Source: Varroa destructor (lineage: Eukaryota > Arthropoda > Arachnida > Mesostigmata > Varroidae). Taken from it: 64,000 nt of DNA. Below are positions 12,801-22,865 of the stretch, one piece after another. Positions within the stretch are counted from its first letter, which is position 1. Every line of letters starts with the position of its first letter. Made by a program: the position numbers and the translations under genes. The stretch covers positions 4,818,597 to 4,882,596 of the forward strand of contig NW_019211455.1 of NCBI RefSeq assembly GCF_002443255.2, in the 5' to 3' direction. The notes beneath the pieces were generated by a model, which saw only the letters and a list, made by a program, of their open reading frames with translations, was not told the origin of the DNA and did no database searches.

Positions 12801-14312
12801 ATATTAAACTGTTGTTAACCTTCAAGTACCTCGAAATGCTAATATTTGCCCTAATATTACTACTTTTGATACCCTTTTACGACCAGCCGAAATACTACAG
12901 CTAACGTTTGCAATAACTGCAATATATTTCAGTCACAGAAGAGACGTATAAAGACAAGAAAAAGGCGTCCTAAGCCTTCAACCTCAACCCCGTTACCGCC
13001 TTCAATGATCGAGGTAGTGACTCACAGTGATTCGGGACTAAATGTGCACCTTAAACCTAACACTGGAGAACCTACAACGCTTCCGACAATTTCCACTACG
13101 TCTTCGGATAAACGAATTTGGTACGGAACAACACCCCAACCGCCGCGTTACGAGACGCAGTTCCCTATCAAATTCAACTACATCACACGAGCCCCCATCG
13201 GACATGTGTCGCCAACGACTACACGGGCTCCAACCACGTTGTTCGCGCCTACCACTGGTTCGACTGGGAAACGCGTGTATCATAATCTGGTCGTTACTGG
13301 GTCATTTGAGCACCGCCTTCCTCAGCGTCTAGATGTAACGAATGCTCCCCTCTATAAGAAGAACATGTTTCCACCCCGTGTAATGGCCACCAACGTTCCG
13401 CACGATATGACCGCCTATGCTAAGTACACAACGACGCCAATTCCACCATCTCCCCCGATTATGCGAACGGTTGATTTGAGCACGACTACAATCGAGCCAC
13501 CGCTTGCAGCGACAACAACAAATACACATTCAAACTCAGTAACCTCCTCGACGAGTACCAGTGGTTCGTCTGCTAATTTATTATCTTCTACCTTTCCCGT
13601 AACGACATTCGTTCCCATTTCGACGAATAGTACGACAACGGAAAAGCCCGTCGTCGTTTACCACGTTACAACAACACCATCAGCAACAACAGTGACAACA
13701 GCAACACGGATAACCACAACAGAAGCACCTGTTACCACTACGACCGCAAAAGTAACATCAAAGGGAACAACGACAATCACCAGCAGACCTACCGAGCCGT
13801 CCACAACTCCTGATGAGATGTTCGATTTCTTTACATTCCCTACGACGGGCCTTCAGAGCGAATTCTCTGTACCGAAGGCCAGTCCGGCCCCGGTTTTCTT
13901 ACCGCAGAGCGATATTTCGCTAAATCACGATCGACAAGATGAGATCATCGTTATTGACATGGAAAAGGACCACGAAAATCTGACGGCTTCAGCGTCTACG
14001 GCAAGCATCTCTACTTTTAAGCCCGTTCTTAAGGTGTTCTCCAATCGTGCAGGGGGGACATCGTGGTACAAATTTAAAGCAATGATTACCAGCACTACAC
14101 CGCGACCACCGTTGAAAATGCTTAACGCAGTGCCAATTCATGACGGTTACGAGAAAGGCTTTCCTTTCGAGTTTTTTACTGACTTGAGCCTTCTATCAAA
14201 GACCACTGGCCGCCCTAAGGTTGGCGTTACGGACTTCCCTCAGCCAGTATACAAGCCACAATCCAGCACTGAACATGATCAAAATGGAATTCGAAGAAAG
14301 AAATCGAAGTGA
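3834..14312 (+). CDS. Secreted single-domain chitin-binding protein (CPAP1/peritrophin-like), five exons
   Basis: The exons 3834-3879, 5521-5630, 8830-10979, 11137-12559 and 12933-14312 join in consistent phase to give about 1,702 residues. Residues 1 to about 25 form a signal peptide (MKVCAVPSAF then a hydrophobic core). Residues 101-156 form one chitin-binding type-2 (CBM14) domain, with cysteines at 101, 116, 122, 133, 146 and 156 and the aromatic GYYAD and FSFICP motifs. The remaining 1,500 or so residues look disordered, rich in Pro, Gln, Ser and Thr, and mucin-like near the end. Known CPAP1 proteins are secreted, bind chitin and help shape cuticle or tracheal lining. I infer an extracellular cuticle-matrix role. 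Two dibasic clusters, RRRRS (about 798-802) and RQRR (about 823-826), could be furin-type cleavage sites. Confidence is high for the domain and moderate for exact exon borders. Confidence 0.85.
5521..5630 (+). CDS. Exon 2 of the CPAP1-like gene: end of signal peptide and acidic spacer
   Basis: The exon follows an acceptor ending CTTTCAG at 5520. It completes the signal peptide (CVWVLQ) and then encodes an acidic spacer containing EYDDESEQDDN. The donor CAG|GTTTTAA is weaker than consensus, but it leaves phase 0, which matches exon 3. Intron 1 (3880-5520) and intron 2 (5631-8829) hold only short unrecognised open frames, the longest being 7373-7588 and 7612-7899. Confidence 0.7.
8830..10979 (+). 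CDS. Exon 3 of the CPAP1-like gene: chitin-binding domain and Pro/Gln-rich tail
   Basis: The acceptor GGTTACAG at 8829 opens this exon in phase 0, so coding starts 29 codons before the first internal ATG (8917). The six-cysteine domain lies at about 8977-9144. After it the protein becomes basic and Pro-rich, with KPHRKRKPRP and KKNRKKNKHPPK clusters, then strongly Gln/Pro-rich. The open frame runs into a TAG at 10981, but the donor GG|GTAGGT at 10980 removes it. The two leftover bases join an A at 11137 to make Gly. Confidence 0.85.
11137..12559 (+). CDS. Exon 4 of the CPAP1-like gene: disordered region with dibasic sites
   Basis: This exon follows a short 157-base intron whose acceptor is AACTTTAG (11136). 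It encodes a low-complexity region rich in Ser, Pro, Thr and Phe. Near its start are the basic clusters RRRRS and RQRRQS, separated by an acidic stretch (EDDTEMED). The open frame would stop at 12577. The exon instead ends at AAG|GCAAGT (12559/12560), a good GC-type donor, because that gives phase 0 and an in-frame join to exon 5. Confidence 0.75.
12933..14312 (+). CDS. Exon 5 of the CPAP1-like gene: basic then Thr-rich C-terminus
   Basis: The acceptor ATATATTTCAG ends at 12932. The exon opens with a strongly basic segment (QKRRIKTRKRRPKP) before the first internal ATG at 13005. It then encodes a long Thr/Pro/Ser region (about 13480-13815), which would be a candidate for mucin-type O-glycosylation. 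The end is again basic (IRRKKSK), with a TGA stop at 14310-14312. No membrane segment or GPI signal is visible, which supports secretion. Confidence 0.8.
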   Translation, partial: SQKRRIKTRKRRPKPSTSTPLPPSMIEVVTHSDSGLNVHLKPNTGEPTTLPTISTTSSDKRIWYGTTPQPPRYETQFPIKFNYITRAPIGHVSPTTTRAPTTLFAPTTGSTGKRVYHNLVVTGSFEHRLPQRLDVTNAPLYKKNMFPPRVMATNVPHDMTAYAKYTTTPIPPSPPIMRTVDLSTTTIEPPLAATTTNTHSNSVTSSTSTSGSSANLLSSTFPVTTFVPISTNSTTTEKPVVVYHVTTTPSATTVTTATRITTTEAPVTTTTAKVTSKGTTTITSRPTEPSTTPDEMFDFFTFPTTGLQSEFSVPKASPAPVFLPQSDISLNHDRQDEIIVIDMEKDHENLTASASTASISTFKPVLKVFSNRAGGTSWYKFKAMITSTTPRPPLKMLNAVPIHDGYEKGFPFEFFTDLSLLSKTTGRPKVGVTDFPQPVYKPQSSTEHDQNGIRRKKSK

Positions 14313-14623
14313 AGATGCATCGATAAAGATGGTCTATTTTCTCCAATCTATTCACCATATCATTGTTTGCTCTGAATCAGTTATTAGAAAATATACAGAC
14401 AACTTTAAGAACATCATGTTTAGCTCGAGCAAACTTAATTACTTAAATAGGTTTCGATACGTTTCCTAACAAAATGTCGTCAAGCAACTTTAACTTTGCC
14501 TGCGTACAACAGCAAGCTCGCCAGCCCCTTCTAACGATGACGAATGCACATGCAAGCTTTTATATCATAATGTTAGATACTTAAACAGCGACGAAAAAAA
14601 AAAAAGATACAAAGCCAATGCAC

Positions 14624-14672
14624 AATCCCCAAAATAACCTCTTGCTACATACAAGAGATTATTTCGGGGATT
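14624..14672 (+). promoter_or_regulatory. 21-bp stem-loop downstream of the CPAP1-like stop
   Basis: The arms 14624-14644 and 14652-14672 are reverse complements over 21 positions with two mismatches, around a 7-base loop (CTACATA). It begins about 310 bases after the stop codon and before the likely poly(A) signal, so it would lie in the 3' UTR. It is a candidate RNA control element, hairpin small RNA or small transposon relic; the sequence does not say which. Confidence 0.45.
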
Positions 14673-15106
14673 CTCCGAGACGTCCACTGAACTCCCCTCA
14701 GATATTGTACGATTTCTCCCCCCTTACGACGACACGAGAGTTGAATAGATGAACTAGTTAAGATCGAGCATAGCAGAATATGGGCCCCAAACCGGTCTTC
14801 GTGCTATCGGGAGTAGCGATGGAAGAGTATGTACTGACCTAACACGCAACTGTGTCGTCAAGATTTTCGGCAGATAGATAGTTATTTGACATGGTCGATT
14901 TGAACGGTATACCGAGGCCCGTCGATTAGCAGCAGTAATCGTAGTAGTAGTAAAATCTGTATACCTCTAAGTCAGCGTTGCTCCGATAAGCTAACATATC
15001 TTACCACATCTCGCCCATCTGTAAATATTTCCTGTTATAGCAGTTCATTACCTTTGTTACAAATGGTGGCTCACTTACTACTATTAAAATTTTTTAAATA
15101 TAAAAC

Positions 15107-15112
15107 AATAAA
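15107..15112 (+). terminator. Candidate poly(A) signal of the CPAP1-like gene
   Basis: This is the first AATAAA clearly downstream of the stop at 14312, in an A/T-rich setting followed by a TTTATTGTG stretch. It would give a 3' UTR of about 0.8 kb. Assigned by position only. Confidence 0.4.
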
Positions 15113-15533
15113 AGTTTATTGTGACAAATATTATTTATTGCAGTAAAGATATTTTGACAAATAAACCTTGTTTGTTACAAGCTCTCTAGCGGAATCATTT
15201 TAGCGATTCGCGTAGAAAACTAGGAACCACCTCTTAACGAGTATGAAGCACTAGAGACGCTGCCTTCTTACGCACATGGCAGCGGGTGCCGAATGTAGAT
15301 GTCGCCCTTCGTTAATGTTATTTTGTTAGAATCGAGCGATCGCCCAGGACCCGCTACTAGGCAACATATCGTTTCATGGTTCGACAGGCTATTTCACTGT
15401 TATGGTAACATAATAAATTAAGTAAAAAATCGTTTTTAGTTACTCGGTATGGCCAGAGCTAAGTGAGATACGAGAATCTTAGTTGAAACTCATAGAAAGT
15501 TGTTATGCGTTTGAAACCGATCTCTGTTTGTGG

Positions 15534-15589
15534 GATATATATATATATGTGCACTAATTCAGGCCTCTATATATATATATATATATATA
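15534..15589. repeat. Paired (AT)n microsatellites
   Basis: Two AT dinucleotide runs (about 15534-15549 and 15567-15589) are separated by a short unique spacer. Both are perfect or nearly so. They are probably one locus interrupted by a non-repeat insertion or mutation. Confidence 0.85.
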
Positions 15590-16242
15590 CGGCTTCAAAT
15601 GATGTAAAAGGCATATGGCGTGGTATACGTATCTGTTTCAGAGTGAAAATTTCGTGGACACAATGCATCGACTGCCGATACAAATATAATAAGTTTCTAA
15701 TATAAGTTCTGCTCCTTTTTTTTCGAGTTTGACCTTCAAAGGCTGTTTTTGCGGCCCATAACGCCTCTGTATCAGTTTAGGAAAATCAAGAATAAGAGAT
15801 TCCCAATGCACGAATCAGAACTATATTAAAAGTCATTCATTCTTATAACCATTTTCTGATTTTTACAAGATAGCCTTGAATGTTATAGCCACCTCGTATA
15901 CTTACATTCGGCCTTCGAAACGCGGTCTATAACTATAATGTACTAAATTGGTGACTGCTGCTGCTTCTTGCGTTGGCTATCATATCACCTCGTCTCTGTG
16001 GTGGAGTATGGAGGAAGCCATCAGATCGTGGGCATTTGTTTATGGGTTCGTTTAGGCTAGTCCAGGCTAGACTAGGTTTGATAGCGTCCTAACGACAATA
16101 GTGGATGTAAAGTTCAAAACATGAAGAAGCAGCAGTCACCGAGTTGAATCGCATAAAGCAATCGTTCGATCATTGACCGTATAGATGGGACACCATCTCT
16201 TTAGCTAATATTGAGCATCACGGATGTAATCTGTATCAACTA

Positions 16243-16262
16243 GGTTGGGTTGGGTTGGGTTG
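16243..16262 (+). repeat. GGTTG pentamer repeat, G-rich
   Basis: About four copies of a GGTTG unit give three runs of GGG spaced by TT. The unit differs from the usual arthropod telomere unit TTAGG. The short spacing would allow a weak G-quadruplex, which is inference. Confidence 0.7.
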
Positions 16263-19200
16263 AGCTCGTTTTGAATTGTTTCGAACTTTTCTGGGTAAAT
16301 TTTTTTGTAAATTTCGAACGGGAATTATAAATCAAACAGTTTGATGCCCAAGACTGACAATCGGTAAAATGATCGACCTCTTCAGATCAATCTAAACGCT
16401 TTTACTCTATTACTTTTCCCATGTACGTATCAGGCGCTCTGCTCTCTATTAAATTCTATGATGTAGTACAGGGTCCAGGTTGCATAACTCCATTTATAGC
16501 TGTAAATTGTCTCTTAATAATAACTTCAATACTTAACAGCGTGGCACATGTGGGCGTGACGAATGTGTCTCATTTCTTCGGATGGAAAAAGCCTCTAGGC
16601 CTATGTGCTTATGCGTTCCTGAAGCGGAAAGCAGTGTCAGCCATGAACACAGGAGGCGACATGATTAACTAAAGGACATACTGGGATGACTAAAAATAGC
16701 TCTTCTTTACCCGATTTCGCTTCAACTTCTGACACAGAAATGATGAGTTTCTTCTTCGAACGAATGATCCATCTACTTCTGATCAAAAGAGGATCGAGTT
16801 CCACATATTAACTATTTTAAATCTTGCCCAAGACGCTATTTAAACTTATAGTGAAGCAGAAATCGTTAGACCTGAGGTAATACTTTTGTTAGGCATTATC
16901 TTTTCAGCTTTTAGATTATATGTATGGTATTTGTGTTTAATTTTTATACCCCTTCAGGCACCGTCAAGACCATATTGTTGAATAGATCTCGCCTCGCTTG
17001 ACAAGATTTGGAAAAGCAACACCGGGACTCAGAATTCTAATAGGATGGTATACTTAGAACTCAGGGAGTTAACTCTACACGGTAATGAGCAAATTGGTGC
17101 GCTTCAAGTCAGCGGGTAGCTTGCATTTGCTACTACTGGAATCCTAGAAAAATTGCTAGACTTTTCATTTCTCCCTATACTAACTGTGGCGTAGAATCAA
17201 ACAATACGCTATCTGAGCAGTTATCAGTTAGTATGACGGGCTGACCTGCGGTTAGTAAAGTCAGATAGATCATTCTCGCTCGGAAATAGGTTTAATGGTG
17301 TTTCTCAACGATTGAGAAAAGCTTACCTCCGCTTGAACTAAGTCCCTCTATCATGCCTTCTCGCAGTTATGACGAGCGTTTTCATCGATTCTTACTTGTA
17401 CCGCTTGTACACACAAATACTCTAACAGTGACTGCTTCAATAACACAGCTAGTTCCAGCATCCAAAACGTAGACTTTTATTATTCATGACCTTAAACAGT
17501 TGTTTCTAATTCTACGTCCAATACTGCCGTGAAGCATTGTTTCAGACGACTGGCTCCGAGCACAGGAATCATGGTTTCCGATTGATCCGTTATGATGACC
17601 TTAATCTCAGACTTCAGTAAATTCAGAATTTGGCTATGGTATTTTTCGATATTTTGATGAAAACATTGAAAACGTTTTGAGGATGCCCAACTTCCATACA
17701 ATTCTATACTATTTGTGTACCTCGTACAAATATGTACAGCTCGAATCATACCGAACAACGCTGAGTAACAGGGCACAAGGACGATTTATATATAAAGTTA
17801 TTGCAATATATCGTTGTACTCTACTCAGCTTCATACACTAACTTCCTCGGATACTAGCGGTTTCTAACAGTAAGCTGAAGTGTCCTCCTAAAGTTTTTCG
17901 TAGTGAGCGCATGAATTGGCTTGAGCAACGATCCGACCCCGGAGGTAAACAATAATGATTTAGCAATCAATTACCAATGAATGCGCTTCATATTATATGA
18001 AATAGACTTCAGTGCCTGCTTTGGCTGTCGATAAAGGCATCTTCATGAGTGCTAATCATTGGATCTAGAAGCATGACCAAGGAAGCAATAGGTACCGCAA
18101 CTACGCAAATTCGTTATCGCACGCTTCCTGTTATCGTTGTCGTTCTTTTCATCTTAATAATAATACGACTGTCTGTATTTCGATTTAGTTCCACTTGACT
18201 AGGCTTCTCGTGAAAACTTGTCCTCGGTTAGAAGCTTTTTGAAGGTGATCTAGTGCTGGAAAGCAGTTTTTATCCGAGCCTTCATCGTATTTAGTAACTA
18301 CTGCCTAGGAAATAGAATACCGGCAAAAATCCATCTAGTTCATCACGATCTCTTGCAAAAGGTTACACTGAGAGCGAACGCTACTTGACGGTACCTCCGA
18401 AATTGTTAGATTTCTAATTCGCAAATCAAAATTTAAACTGTAGATTATTTTACTAAGCTCTGTTGTGTGTGTTTGCATAGTATATCAACTATATGTTAGA
18501 TAAAATATAAGCATGCAAGAAAGCACGTACGATGCGCTATTAAAATTGAATAGACCTTCCCAAAGCTGAATATCATGATACGGCCGTAACCCGTAGGTCG
18601 TGAGCCATCAGTACAAATTGCTTGAGCCATTACCCTTTGTATCGATTAGCCTCGCCGGTATGGGGCGAAGAAAGCAGTTTGATAGGCTAGAAACTACCTC
18701 CATTATGATAGTTCTCTTAGTCACAACAATGGCAATCTATTTCAAGTGGTTACTTCAGATATAACAATCATATTGGAAAAGTCGAACATAATGCGAAAGT
18801 ATACCTACTGCGCATATTGGTGTGAAAAAAAAAAAAAAAAAACAGCTCACTCTGGAGATTAAATAGGGACGTTTTCAGAATGTGTGTTTTGGTTACTTCC
18901 GTACGGGCGAACACAAGATGCTGGAACCGTCGTTGAGAGTTTGATTCAAAATATGGTAAAGACCCACTCATCTGCTGGGCAATGTAAACTGGGGACATAA
19001 TGTCCGTTGAACGTCTTGGTTTAACCATATCTCTAACTTCCAATTCTGGGCATATAATGTACAGTAGGGTGGTCTAAGCATGGTACCTTCTTTAGATGCT
19101 ACTTGTGAGAAAGTGAACTCTTAAAGACAAATATTTAAAAGACAACATTGACTGAATAATATATTTATATTGCTAATAGAAAATAGTGTTTATTTGACTC

Positions 19201-20284
19201 AGCAATAAATTGGGTATTTGGATTTTTTTACCAACAGCCAAAAAAAAAATGTTTCTGAATAGAAGCCTCTCAAAAGACGCACCACATGCAACGAGTCCTT
19301 CGTGATCTCTGTGTGTTTTGGGGTTTCGAGTAAGTACAGCCGAACCCGGTGTCTGCCGCATTGATTTTTTTCTAAAAACGCATTTTTATGCTCGAAGCCG
19401 TAGGCAAACCGATAGGTGTTCACGTGCGGTGGACGTAGTAATACTGTGCATATTCAAAGTTTTCGCAAATTTCGGTCAGAATTTCTGTTATTGTTACTCC
19501 CTGAACAAGATGAGCAGATAAGCTTACTGTAGAATAGCTTGGTCGAGTCTGCTGATCACTGTTCGGATCAGGATGATGAGGAAACGAAAACCGCTGACTT
19601 ACCTCCACAATGCAATTAATTTTACTATTAACTATATTATAATTGAATTATTCCTGTCCTGCGTTTGATAAGGACGTGACACGGAACGCTTTAAGTGTGA
19701 GTGTTCGACTGGCCGTTTCATAACTATTCGGTGGAATATAGAGATTGCATAAGCGTGTTCCGCTATCAACTGGGTTTAGGTACCTAATCCGATTAATTTG
19801 TTCCACTTCGTACACGAGTAGTTGCTTCTTCAAAATGCCAAGCGATATGAACAAATAGCATAGGGTCAGCCATCTACTTTATTTGAAATTTTAAAAAAAT
19901 TTGCTTTTTATTGACGTAAAACGATTTTTTAGCTGCATTACTAATTTCAGGCCCACCGTTTCTATACTGGGATTTAAAATAGATTAAGGCCTGTCCACGG
20001 TGGGTTTGGTGCTTTGTTTGACTCGCCTTCGCTACCTTAATATAATATCACAACCAGCTTGTCAATTGTTGTCAAGAGAGACATATCCCTTAAAAAGCTG
20101 TCGTCTTGCCAATTACAATAGATGGCTCAGTAAATACTGATTAAAGTGAACCGGAAAGGAGTTTGAAAACGAACGTGTACTGCTCTACCGACCAACCTTA
20201 AATACTTATTTTCAGTATATAATTTCATATTTCGTCTCTTTCTCTGTTGTGTGCCCGTAACGAATAAAGCTAACCTTTGTCCTT

Positions 20285-20304
20285 AAGGTAAGGTAAGGTA
20301 AGGT
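20285..20304 (+). repeat. AAGGT pentamer repeat
   Basis: Four exact AAGGT units are followed by TTTG. Each junction reads AAGGTAAGG, which matches the consensus 5' splice donor. Confidence 0.8.
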
Positions 20305-21499
20305 TTGTAAAAGCATTTAGCACTAGTGCAGCTTAGGAGCACTATCTGCTTCGCTAGATATAGTGGTTATTCAAATTTTTATTATCTATAGTAGAGGCTA
20401 GCATATGCCAACCAGTCTTTTCTCGAAGTGCTCTAACACGAATATATGCCTTTTGATCCTCGTAGGACATACGGGTGCGGTATATCATAGTGTATGGAAG
20501 AACTTCTGTGCACGCCGAGGTGACAGAATCTGTATCGGTATTTATTTGTGGGACCACTGCAGTTGGCAACAGTTGCTCCATCCGTCCGATAAGGCGTCTT
20601 TTTCCGTTTTATATTGAGCTCTGAGATTGTTAAGCGGCGACATACACTGGATTCCGGACACGTTCGCTTCTGGTATTGTGTGCGCCGCTTCTGGGTAGAC
20701 AATATTGTTACCGGCCTTGGAGCAGTCCTGTTGTCTGCAGACAGCCGGTAACTAGGTCCAGTAACTTAGGTCTCTTATGAGCCAAAAATACCATACACCA
20801 TTATAGCCGGAAGATTTGAAGAACACGATAATCTTGATAACTTACAAGCTAAAAAAACCTTTACATCTATATGTGTGAGTGTTGATATCGTACAAATATA
20901 TATAATATGGTATTTTTGATTTGGGTAACTGCAGATTAGCTGGCTATCTGAAACAGGTCTACGGTTTTCTCTTTTTGTAAGCGCTCTACGTTAGCCATAA
21001 TAAGTGGTGAATGGTGTTCGTGTTAGGGTCGGCCAGGACCTGACCCACAAGTGACTCGCCATTGTATAGCGCCTTAGGTGTACATGCTATCGTTGTAAAT
21101 AGCGTCGTATATGAACATTTCACTGCATACTTGCTCGCTGCCATTCCCCATTATTGAGTTTCTTCACAGCTACTTCGGATGCTGTTACCGTCAATACGAC
21201 TACTATAGCAGCCCTCGGTATTACGACTGTTGCTGCTCATGAGCTGGAATACGAATGCGAGCAGTTTAGTTGCTGGGGCTTGTATATGACTTGTCTGTGT
21301 CGACCTGATGCTGCTATTATTTAGACTGGAGTGGCAGTCGCTGCTGATCCATTATCGGTTTCTGCGCATGTCCGTGTGTGTATGTGTATTGTACATTCTA
21401 TTTTGCGGTCGTAATGTTAGTGACTGGACTCATGCGGGTATGTCCTCTACAAACCATTAGCGCCAACCAACAACAATGGCTATTCTAACCTACGTTGAG

Positions 21500-21760
21500 T
21501 TTCTCTCGTGCCGGACCCTGTTTGCCTCTCGGTTTATAGACCCGCTACAAGTTCACCCTCTACCCCCCTAGCCCGTTCGCCGTTATCGCCTCTCTCCCTA
21601 AATGACGTCAGCATCGCGCATGCGCTCCTTCTTCGCAGATACGGAGCGGTAAACGGTAAACTAAACGCGGAGGGTCGGGACGGGCTCCCGGCATCGCAAA
21701 AGAGTTGGAGTTTTCACCCTGCACCGCCCGGTAGAATGGAGTAGTAGTACCAATCTTGTA
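21500..21760 (+). promoter_or_regulatory. GC-rich promoter-like island with CRE and NRF1-like sites
   Basis: This segment is clearly richer in GC and CpG than its surroundings. It contains a perfect CRE palindrome, TGACGTCA (21603-21610), and six bases later the palindrome GCGCATGCGC (21616-21625), the core of the NRF1 recognition sequence. In animals these sites mark constitutive or cAMP/CREB-responsive promoters. It lies about 0.98 kb upstream of the neurensin start codon on the same strand, so I infer it is that gene's promoter, with a non-coding first exon between. The short open frames here look like chance. Confidence 0.5.
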
Positions 21761-22588
21761 GATAAAGAATACTAACGCAGAGTAAGCGTCAGCTAGCACT
21801 GGCCAGTCGGCTGTATTTAGTATGCACACTGTGTTTCTTTATCGCGTCGACACCTGATTGTTGTGCTGGTCTTGTGCTGTGTGAACTTCATTGCAGTGTG
21901 TGGGCCCATTCAAGGTGACCTCTTGGACGCTGGTATACTCAATATAGACCTACGACCTAATAAAATCGCTGCAGATCGGAGCGTTGCCTGAAATAAAGAA
22001 AGGTCACCGCGCAGTGTCCATTCACCGGCCAAATTAGCTAAAGCGATCAGAGCTGACAATTTTCTTCACCGAAATTTGTCCTTAATAAGGTCAGAATGCG
22101 CCCAAGAAGTTTGTTCGCTCTACAGGTGGGCTTTTGTCGTCCACTTTAAGAGCGTACAGCTGTCGTCGCAAGTTGGCAGCTACCAACATTACCCGCCAGT
22201 ACATGAAACTTCGAGGTAAGTTACTTTGGTGACCCCTCTCCTTGCTGAGAATGATTTGGACGCAGGTTAACCATTTGATAGATGAATTCGAACAAGATCT
22301 GTGCAAGCTGATCGGTGGACCCCAGCTTAAAGTTTTTTTATTTCCTTGCCCTATTACTGATCTTTGCATCAGCCAACGTCTTTCGAGTTGTCATTTAGTA
22401 AACGATAAAGGCCTGATTAACACATTTACCAAGTAGAACTTGTGTAAAATTAGATCTAAAAAAGGCTAGATTAGGGACGGGGGGATGAAGACTGCGAAAT
22501 ATTCAACGGCGTTAATTGCACGGTGTAGAAATTCAGTTTCGTATAACGTTTTATACAATTATTGTGCTATATCCTCCCGATTCAATAG

Positions 22589-22865
22589 ATGGATATAGCA
22601 ATGAGTGCCGAACAGGAGCGACTGCTTTCAAGGGCATTTCTAGAAGAGCGTCATGACTATCAGGATAACTTTCAAAGCCAGAAACGACGCAAATCAAACA
22701 AACGCAGTAAACGCAAGAAGAAAGGATTTGGGGTCCGAGATAACCTGGAACATTTTTATAATGAAGAAGTAGACGAATGGAGTGCGGATGGAGTTATCCT
22801 CGAAAACCAGACCGTACACAGAAGACTGCTCCGACTTCCCGTGTGGAAAGGGATTGCTTACGCGG
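22589..22865 (+). CDS. Neurensin exon A: cytosolic N-terminus and start of first membrane helix
   Basis: The exon encodes the basic region and the VRDNLEHFYNE motif, and ends at GCG G|GTCAGT in phase 1. The bases before the ATG (TTCAATAG) could themselves be an acceptor, so the exon may start at the ATG after a spliced 5' UTR. In that case the leader would come from the 21.5-kb island. Confidence 0.85.

Larger units (their letters stand above)
15113..21499. other. Intergenic stretch with simple repeats only
   Basis: No open frame here resembles a known protein. The longest (17492-17776 on the minus strand, about 94 codons) has no recognisable motif. The region holds two (AT)n runs near 15.55 kb, a GGTTG repeat at 16.25 kb, an A run near 18.83-18.84 kb and an AAGGT repeat at 20.29 kb. 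It separates the cuticle gene from the promoter-like island at 21.5 kb. Confidence 0.5.
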
